Assembly: GCF_009828115.1 (NCBI RefSeq)
Contig: NZ_WTYL01000003.1
Location: 382,501 to 446,500, forward strand
Length of the DNA stretch: 64,000 nt
Origin: Allopontixanthobacter sediminis
GTDB taxonomy: Bacteria; Pseudomonadota; Alphaproteobacteria; Sphingomonadales; Sphingomonadaceae
Direction of reading: 5' to 3'
The notes under the pieces were generated by a model. That model was not told where the DNA came from and ran no database searches. It saw nothing but the letters and a program-made list of their open reading frames with translations. Positions 58,635 through 64,000 of the stretch are shown here, piece after piece. How positions within the stretch are numbered: the first letter of the stretch is position 1; each line of letters starts with the position of its first letter. The translations under genes were made by a program, and so were the position numbers.

Positions 58635-61088
58635 ATGAAGTTTCGTCACGCTTTGGCCTTTGGCGTCGCGCTAAGTGCCTTTTCAACCCCTGCCTTTGCG
58701 CAGGATCAGGAAGTCGCCTCTCATGAGGCTGTTGAACCCGGTAACGAGATTATCGTCACTGCAGTTGCACGCGGCCAGAACCGGCTCGAAAGCTCGGTCT
58801 CGGTCAGCTCCATAGGCGCGGAGCAGATCGCCGATCTTGCTCCGCCATCGTCGGCCGACCTTATCCGTCAGATCCCCGGTATTCGCGCCGAAGCTTCTGG
58901 TGGTGAAGGCAATGCGAACATCGCTGTTCGCGGTATTCCCGTTTCAACTGGCGGCGCCCGTTACATCCAGCTTCAAGAAGACGGCCTGCCAGTTCTCGAG
59001 TTCGGCGACATCATCTTCGGTAACGCCGACAACTTCCTGCGCGCTGACCGCAACATCGCCCGCGTCGAAGCGGTTCGTGGTGGTTCGGCGTCTACCTTCG
59101 CATCCAACGCCCCCGGCGGTGTTATCAATTTCATCTCTAAGACCGGCCAACGTGAAGGCGGCGCAATCCAAGGCACCATCGGTGTCGATTTTGAGACCTA
59201 TCGTCTCGCCTTCGATTATGGTGCCCCGCTAGCCGACGATCTGTATTTCCACGTCGGTGGCTTTTACCGCACCGGCGAAGGCCCGCGTGATATCGGATAT
59301 AACGGCTACGATGGCGGCCAGATCAAGGCCAATATTACGAAGGAATTTGATGGCGGTTACATTCGCTTCCACGCCAAATTTCTCGATGACAGCACTCCTA
59401 CCATTCTCCCTCAGCCAGTTGCTGTTGGCGGTACGGATGGCAATCCAGACTACACGGCCATTGCTGGTTTCGACCCGCGCTCGGACTCGCTGTACAGCCC
59501 GTTCATCACAACCATCACGACCCTTGATGGCGGCAATAACCCTACCACCTACAATTTCCGTGATGGCCTCTCGGTTGAATCGCAGGCGTTCGGTGTAGAA
59601 GCAGAGATCGATGTTGGCTCTGGCTGGACACTGACCAACCGTTTCCGTTACGCCAACAATTCGGGCAGCTTCGTTTCGCCATTCCCAGCGGGCGCGGACT
59701 CGGCTCAGGCCATTGCGGACGGTATCGGTGGCGCGGGCTCGAGCCTTGTGTTTGCCAGCGGTCCGAACGCTGGTTCAGTGGCAGACGCCTCTACTATCGG
59801 CGGCAACGGTCTGCTGGCGAACATTGTGAACTTCAATGTTCGCCTGAACAGCCTCGACAACGTCACCAATGATTTCCGCATAAGCAAGGATTTCGACTTT
59901 GGCGGCGGTTCGGCAACCTTCACTTCGGGCTTCTATCTGTCGCGTCAGGACGTTGACACTAATTGGCTTTGGACATCGCATGTCCAGACTGTTCAGGGTG
60001 ACGGGCAAGCCGTCCTTGTCGACATCGTTGATGCGGGCGGGAACACGGTCACCGACAATGGCGTTGTTGGCTTCGGTGCCAATTTCTTTGGCAATTGCTG
60101 CCGTCGTAACTACGACGTTGCGTACAGCACCTATGCACCGTTTGCCTCACTCAGTGTCGAATTGGATCGCCTGACACTGGATGCCAGCATCCGCTACGAT
60201 TATGGCGATGCCAACGGAACGGTGACCGGCGATGGTCCGGTCACCAGCTTCGATTTCGACAATGACGGCAATATCAGTCCGGCCGAAGCACAAACCAGCG
60301 TCCTGCCGCTGGGTAGCCCTGCTCCGGTGAATTATGATTTTAACTATTTCTCATGGTCGATCGGTGCGAACTACCTTGTGACTGATGATCTGGGTGTCTT
60401 TGCCCGCTACAGTCAGGGTGGTCGTCACACAGCTGACCGCAGCCTGCTCTCGCCAGCTGTTAGCACCGTCGATGGCGGTTTGCCGGGCGGCGACGATGGC
60501 GTGATTGCCGACGTCAACCAACTCGAAGTGGGCTTGAAATATCAGGCAAACGGCCTCTCGCTTTTTGCCACCGGCTTCTATGCCGAAACAAGCGAGACCA
60601 ACGTCGAAATCGCTCCGCTGCTGCTGACGGATACCGACTACGAGGCCTTGGGCATCGAGCTTGAAGGTGCCTATTCGGTTGGTCCGTTCTCGCTTTCTGC
60701 GGGTGTGACATGGACCGATTCCGAAATCGTCCGTTCGCTCAACACTGGCCTAATCGGCAACACGCCGCGCCGTCAGGCAGACTTCGTCTACCAAGCATCC
60801 GCGCAGTATGATGACGGCTTCTTCAAAGCAGGTGCCAACATCATCGGTACCACCGACAGCTTCACGCAGGATAATAACCAGTTGGAACTGCCGAGCTACA
60901 ACCAAGTGAACGCCTTCCTCGCTATCCGTCCGGTCGATCGGGTGGAAGTTGCACTGAATGCGACCAACCTGTTCAACAACTTTGGCTACACTGAGGCTGA
61001 AGAAGGCTCGATCCCGGGCAACGGCCTGGTTCGTGCACGCTCCATCGCGGGTCGCACGATCGCAGCATCGATCCGCTTCGACTTCTAA
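58635..61088 (+). CDS. TonB-dependent receptor for sucrose/fructoside
   Basis: An 817-residue outer-membrane receptor from ATG 58635 (AGGAGA upstream): signal peptide MKFRHALAFGVALSAFSTPAFA, TonB box EIIVTAVARGQNR, plug (LIRQIPGIRAEASGGEGNANIAVRGIPVSTGGARYIQLQEDGLPVLEFGDIIF, RVEAVRGGSASTFASNAPGGVINFISK) and a C-terminal strand SIAGRTIAASIRFDF. It is the type of receptor found in alphaproteobacterial sugar clusters. First gene of the receptor, GH68 and fructokinase line, under the LacI dyads. Confidence 0.94.
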   Translation: MKFRHALAFGVALSAFSTPAFAQDQEVASHEAVEPGNEIIVTAVARGQNRLESSVSVSSIGAEQIADLAPPSSADLIRQIPGIRAEASGGEGNANIAVRGIPVSTGGARYIQLQEDGLPVLEFGDIIFGNADNFLRADRNIARVEAVRGGSASTFASNAPGGVINFISKTGQREGGAIQGTIGVDFETYRLAFDYGAPLADDLYFHVGGFYRTGEGPRDIGYNGYDGGQIKANITKEFDGGYIRFHAKFLDDSTPTILPQPVAVGGTDGNPDYTAIAGFDPRSDSLYSPFITTITTLDGGNNPTTYNFRDGLSVESQAFGVEAEIDVGSGWTLTNRFRYANNSGSFVSPFPAGADSAQAIADGIGGAGSSLVFASGPNAGSVADASTIGGNGLLANIVNFNVRLNSLDNVTNDFRISKDFDFGGGSATFTSGFYLSRQDVDTNWLWTSHVQTVQGDGQAVLVDIVDAGGNTVTDNGVVGFGANFFGNCCRRNYDVAYSTYAPFASLSVELDRLTLDASIRYDYGDANGTVTGDGPVTSFDFDNDGNISPAEAQTSVLPLGSPAPVNYDFNYFSWSIGANYLVTDDLGVFARYSQGGRHTADRSLLSPAVSTVDGGLPGGDDGVIADVNQLEVGLKYQANGLSLFATGFYAETSETNVEIAPLLLTDTDYEALGIELEGAYSVGPFSLSAGVTWTDSEIVRSLNTGLIGNTPRRQADFVYQASAQYDDGFFKAGANIIGTTDSFTQDNNQLELPSYNQVNAFLAIRPVDRVEVALNATNLFNNFGYTEAEEGSIPGNGLVRARSIAGRTIAASIRFDF

Positions 61089-61102
61089 CCGTCCCAACAA
61101 GA

Positions 61103-61140
61103 GGAAGCTGGTATAGACCCTACAGTCTCGACCAGCTTCC
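61103..61140 (+). promoter_or_regulatory. 10-bp hairpin between receptor and GH68 genes
   Basis: GGAAGCTGGT (61103-61112) and ACCAGCTTCC (61131-61140) form a perfect stem with an 18-base loop and no T-run. It may stabilise the receptor mRNA end or lower downstream expression. Confidence 0.5.
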
Positions 61141-61241
61141 GAACCCGGAGCGGTTAGCTAAGACAGCTTTCTGAAATTATAGCAGGATAGCGACGCAAGC
61201 GCTGTATCGCGACGTGCCTGGCGCCTATCAAAAATGTTACG

Positions 61242-62387
61242 ATGGGACTTATGACTGCAATCGACAACAAACTCGCAGCTCTTAAACCCTCCGCAACGTC
61301 ATGGACGCCGGAGATTGTGGCCGAACTTGCGGGTGGCCTATTTGATCAGCCAGCAATCATCGATGCGGGTAGTGCCAAGCCAATGTCGCCCGACCTTGAT
61401 GTGTGGGATGCATGGCCGCTTGCCGACCCAACCGGCAATCCGGTCCCGTGGGGCGGCGGCGAACTGTGGTTCGCCCTTGCAGTGGTGCGAGCGGACGACC
61501 CCGAGCAACGCCATCATCTCGCCCGCATCCATCATTTCCACCGCATGGGCGATGATTTCACACATATCGGTTTGACGCTCCCCGAAGCGACTTCGCCAGC
61601 CGCACGCCAATGGTCAGGTTCGGCCAGGCTGGACAACGGGGAGGTTACCCTGTTCTTCACCGCCACCGGGCACAAGGGCGATGCTTCTCTGTCTTATTAT
61701 CAGCGCCTGTTCCTGACCCGTGCGCCATTGATGGCAGACGGAGAGTTCGGCGCATGGTCAGAACCGGTAGAATTTGTTCAAGCCGATGGACATTTTTATC
61801 GTCCAGCCAACGAAAATGAAGGGGAGCCGGGCAAGATCAAAGCGTTTCGCGATCCCTCGCATTATCGCAGCAGCGACGGTCAGGATTACGTCCTGTTTAC
61901 CGGCTCATCGGGCACGCAGCCCAGCCTGCATGACGGTGTCATTGGCGCAGCGACATCGAACGGCGATGGGTATCGGTTGCTCCCTCCGCTAATAACCGCA
62001 TCCGGCGTAAATAACGAGCTCGAACGGCCCCATGTCGTCGAGCATGGAGGACGGATCTATCTGTTCTGGTCCACCCAGCGTGGTGTGTTCGCGCCGGGTA
62101 TCGTCGCTCCAACGGGGCTCTACGGCGCAACGGCGGAATCGATCGATGGCCCGTGGACCTTTTTGAACGGACATGGACTTGTGATTGCCAATCCGGTCGA
62201 AAGGCCGACACAGGCGTATAGCTGGTGGGTTTTGCCTGATCTCAGCGTCACCAGCTTCGTTGATTATTGGGGGCCGGAAGACAACACTCGGCCCGAAGCA
62301 GAAACACGCAGGGCACGTTTTGGTGGCACCTTCGCTCCATTTGTGCGGCTTGAACTTGTTGGCGCGACATCGCGATTGGTCGGGTAA
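61242..62387 (+). CDS. GH68 family beta-fructofuranosidase/levansucrase, cytoplasmic
   Basis: A 381-residue glycoside hydrolase family 68 enzyme: nucleophile Asp56 in VWDAWPL, stabiliser Asp204 in FRDPSHY, acid/base Glu261 in NNELERPHVV, and YSWWVLPDLSVTSFVDYWG. No signal peptide, and shorter than secreted levansucrases (about 420 or more), so it works on sucrose imported by the MFS carrier. Hydrolysis to glucose and fructose is more likely than levan synthesis in the cytoplasm. The start may be ATG 61242 or 61251. It is coupled to the fructokinase gene, 2 bp away. Confidence 0.92.
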   Translation: MGLMTAIDNKLAALKPSATSWTPEIVAELAGGLFDQPAIIDAGSAKPMSPDLDVWDAWPLADPTGNPVPWGGGELWFALAVVRADDPEQRHHLARIHHFHRMGDDFTHIGLTLPEATSPAARQWSGSARLDNGEVTLFFTATGHKGDASLSYYQRLFLTRAPLMADGEFGAWSEPVEFVQADGHFYRPANENEGEPGKIKAFRDPSHYRSSDGQDYVLFTGSSGTQPSLHDGVIGAATSNGDGYRLLPPLITASGVNNELERPHVVEHGGRIYLFWSTQRGVFAPGIVAPTGLYGATAESIDGPWTFLNGHGLVIANPVERPTQAYSWWVLPDLSVTSFVDYWGPEDNTRPEAETRRARFGGTFAPFVRLELVGATSRLVG

Positions 62388-62389
62388 GA

Positions 62390-63268
62390 ATGACACTTGT
62401 GGGAAATATGGGCCTGATTGGCGGGATAGAGGCTGGTGGAACCAAGTTCGCACTTGCTGTCGGTCACTCGCCAACCGAAATTATCGCTCGGCACGAAATC
62501 CCCACCGGGTCTCCCGCAAAAACCCTTGAAGAAGCAGCCGCGTGGCTTGAAAGTCATGGCCAGATAAGTGCCTTGGGCATTGGCAGTTTCGGACCCGTCG
62601 ACCTCGATAGAACTTCTCAAATGTGGGGGCACATCACCAATACTCCCAAACCGGGCTGGGCGATATGCGAAATAGCCGGATTCTTCGCCGAGCGATTTAA
62701 GGTGCCGATTGGTTTCGATACTGATGTGAACGGCGCAGCGCTCGCCGAACATCAGCTTGGCGCTGGGTTGGATGCTTCGTCACTTGCCTACATTACGGTC
62801 GGCACCGGTATTGGTGGAGGCCTGATAGTCGGCAGCAAACCGGTTCATGGGGTCGCGCATCCGGAAATGGGACACATTTTGCCTCGTCGCCATGCGCTCG
62901 ACCTCGAGTTCATTGGGATATGCCCTCACCACCGCGATTGCCTCGAAGGATTGGCTAGCGGCCCGGCTATCAATGCACGTTGGGGAGCGTCGCTATCCGA
63001 ACTGCCATCGGATCACATCGCGCATGAGATCATCGCCGACTACCTGGCACAACTTGCCCATACTCTGATTGCTCTGACTTCGGTAGAAGTGATCGTCATG
63101 GGCGGTGGTGTGATGAAGACGCCTGGTTTGCTAGACCGCGTGCAACATAGAGCATCGGAATTGGGCGCCGCGTATTTTCCCGGGAATACCAAACACAAAA
63201 TCGTGGCGCCAGGCTTGGGCGACCAAGCGGGCATCACCGGAGCGCTTTTGCTCGCGCCTTCGGCTTAA
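62390..63268 (+). CDS. ROK-family fructokinase
   Basis: A 292-residue sugar kinase: IGGIEAGGTKFALAVG (ATP-binding), GIGSFGPVDLDRTSQMWGHITNTPKPGWA, FDTDVNGAALAEHQLGAG (catalytic Asp), ITVGTGIGGGLIVG, and the zinc motif HPEMGHILPRRH with CPHHRDCLEGLASGPA. The combination is that of bacterial fructokinases such as YdhR/ScrK of the ROK class. It phosphorylates the fructose released by the GH68 enzyme and completes the sucrose module. Confidence 0.93.
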   Translation: MTLVGNMGLIGGIEAGGTKFALAVGHSPTEIIARHEIPTGSPAKTLEEAAAWLESHGQISALGIGSFGPVDLDRTSQMWGHITNTPKPGWAICEIAGFFAERFKVPIGFDTDVNGAALAEHQLGAGLDASSLAYITVGTGIGGGLIVGSKPVHGVAHPEMGHILPRRHALDLEFIGICPHHRDCLEGLASGPAINARWGASLSELPSDHIAHEIIADYLAQLAHTLIALTSVEVIVMGGGVMKTPGLLDRVQHRASELGAAYFPGNTKHKIVAPGLGDQAGITGALLLAPSA

Positions 63269-63340
63269 TGTCCGCATTTAGGGGGTGGGTTAAACCGGGT
63301 GAAGCTGCGACTTATTTGATGGCCTACATTGCGGCGCGAA

Positions 63341-63500
63341 GCTGCCGTCAGCATCCGCCGACATAGCTGCCGTTTAAGAGATGAGATCGCGAAACCGAAA
63401 CCGGCCGTACAACCAGGTTTCCTTGAGCGCCCCAAACCGGCAGCTTTTAAGACTGCGAAAATCGATTTTTAATGGCGGAAACGCAGTGGGAAGCGAACAT
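63341..63500. repeat. Family A repeat (A9)
   Basis: GCATCCGCCGACATAGCTGCCG, CCGAAACCGGCCGTACAACC, AGGTTTCCTTGAGCGCCCC, CAGCTTTTAAGACTGCGAAA and the end AGTGGGAAGCGAACATTAG. It fills the gap after the fructokinase. Confidence 0.8.
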
Positions 63501-63513
63501 TAGCGCGGGCTGC

Positions 63514-63810
63514 TTATCGGCCAGATTGTCGCTCCAACCAGTATATTTTTGCGTAAATGTAGAAGTGTGAACTGATGAATAGCGAAGCGCCAAACATTGC
63601 GACGGTGAGGCTAGCGACAACTGACGCATGGGCAATCACTAGCGATGACGCCGCGATGCCTACCAATCTGCCATCGAGGAAGTCGCGGTAGGGGTGTTGC
63701 TCTTTGACCGGAAAAGATCCGCGGATGATATGAATCATGCTGTCAAAGTACAGCCAATCCAAAAGCATACCGACCGCTGGTGCAGCAATGTAGAGAACGA
63801 CATTTTCCAA
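63514..63810 (-). CDS. Small membrane protein, unassigned
   Basis: Ninety-eight residues with three hydrophobic segments (MENVVLYIAAPAVGMLLDWLYF, VGIAASSLVIAHASVVASLTVAMFGASLFI) and a charged loop PVKEQHPYRDFLDGR. No recognised family. Composition and hydropathy support a real gene; the start has no strong ribosome site. It lies between repeats A9 and B7 with no other neighbour in the window. Confidence 0.55.
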   Translation of the reverse strand: MENVVLYIAAPAVGMLLDWLYFDSMIHIIRGSFPVKEQHPYRDFLDGRLVGIAASSLVIAHASVVASLTVAMFGASLFISSHFYIYAKIYWLERQSGR

Positions 63811-63866
63811 TTCTTCCTACTCCGTCCCCCCCTGACATAGCTCGCCCAGCTTAGCCTAAGCACAAA

Positions 63867-63955
63867 TGTCGGCAACGGGGTCGCTTTTTGTCGGTCTGCT
63901 TTTAGAGCCAGCTCCAGGGAGCTGGAACGTTAAAAACCTTGAGGATAGCGGAACG
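63867..63955. repeat. Family B repeat (B7)
   Basis: GGGGTCGCTTTTTGTCGGTC, TGCTTTTAGAGCCAGCTCC, AGGGAGCTGGAACGTTAAAAACC and GATAGCGGAACGG. The CCAGCTCC and GGAGCTGG arms pair perfectly. Confidence 0.8.
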
Positions 63956-64000
63956 GCAGATCATAGCCGCAGCATTCTCGGCTTCGACGTATTTACCGGG

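Noticed and set aside
1-64000. CRISPR arrays, tRNA and rRNA genes
   Set aside because: No regularly spaced identical repeats and no tRNA T-arm or rRNA signatures seen; the tandem repeat at 34951 has only two copies and no spacers.

Overview
The window looks like chromosomal DNA of an alphaproteobacterium of the order Sphingomonadales, most likely an Erythrobacter/Altererythrobacter-type genome. The basis is several large TonB-dependent receptors, a LOV-domain HWE histidine kinase of the type studied in Erythrobacter litoralis, an S46 peptidase, a DUF3034 protein, IclR/ABM/EthD genes, and a dense set of short intergenic repeats. The genus is an inference. I saw no tRNA, rRNA or CRISPR array. 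One complete insertion sequence (IS110/IS1111 type) is present.

Layout. 1-715: 3' end of a GlmS-like SIS-domain gene. 1404-3452: a DPP7-type S46 peptidase. 3453-5391: gene-poor, with repeats and small orphan frames. 5392-7565: a MerR-controlled operon (regulator, BAAT-type hydrolase, SMR efflux protein) with a nearly leaderless promoter. 7914-8556: a membrane protein and small XRE regulator pair with a TGTAAC operator. 8750-9769: a LOV-HWE photoreceptor kinase. 10091-14528: a divergent locus joining a truncated haemoglobin and a DUF3034 outer-membrane protein to a cupredoxin-like periplasmic protein and a GGDEF/EAL enzyme. 14529-19533: small orphan genes alternating with repeat elements. 20133-21562: an HWE kinase with a single-domain receiver. 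21890-23977: IclR divergent from an ABM-VOC fusion and an EthD protein.

24841-34621 is a DctB/DctD-type locus. It divergently faces an operon of a DctA-like symporter, an esterase, a TonB receptor and an M14 carboxypeptidase lipoprotein. The DctD homologue lacks the sigma-54 contact loop, although two DctD-like dyads sit in the intergenic region. 35262-51734 is a large catabolic island: SDR, acyl-CoA dehydrogenase, SnoaL-like, alpha/beta hydrolase, old yellow enzyme and aminoglycoside-phosphotransferase-like (APH) genes on one strand; TonB receptor, SDR, APH-like, acyl-CoA synthetase, TetR, a racemase of the alpha-methylacyl-CoA family, a Baeyer-Villiger monooxygenase and an SRPBCC-Rieske fusion on the other. 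It reads as uptake, oxidation, ring opening, CoA activation and beta-oxidation of a branched or cyclic (terpenoid or steroid-like) compound. Two dyads sharing TTGCT-N7-AGCAA (40984 and 47472) suggest one TetR regulon.

51735-56081 is an AT-rich regulatory-looking gap, small genes, repeats and the IS110 element. 56082-63268 is a sucrose/fructoside module: LacI regulator, SLC45-like sugar transporter, TonB receptor, GH68 enzyme and ROK fructokinase, with two LacI-type operators between transporter and receptor. Two repeat families (here A, about 155 bp, and B, about 85 bp) fill most gaps. Both end in an AGCGGAC-like sequence and look like mobile or structured non-coding elements.
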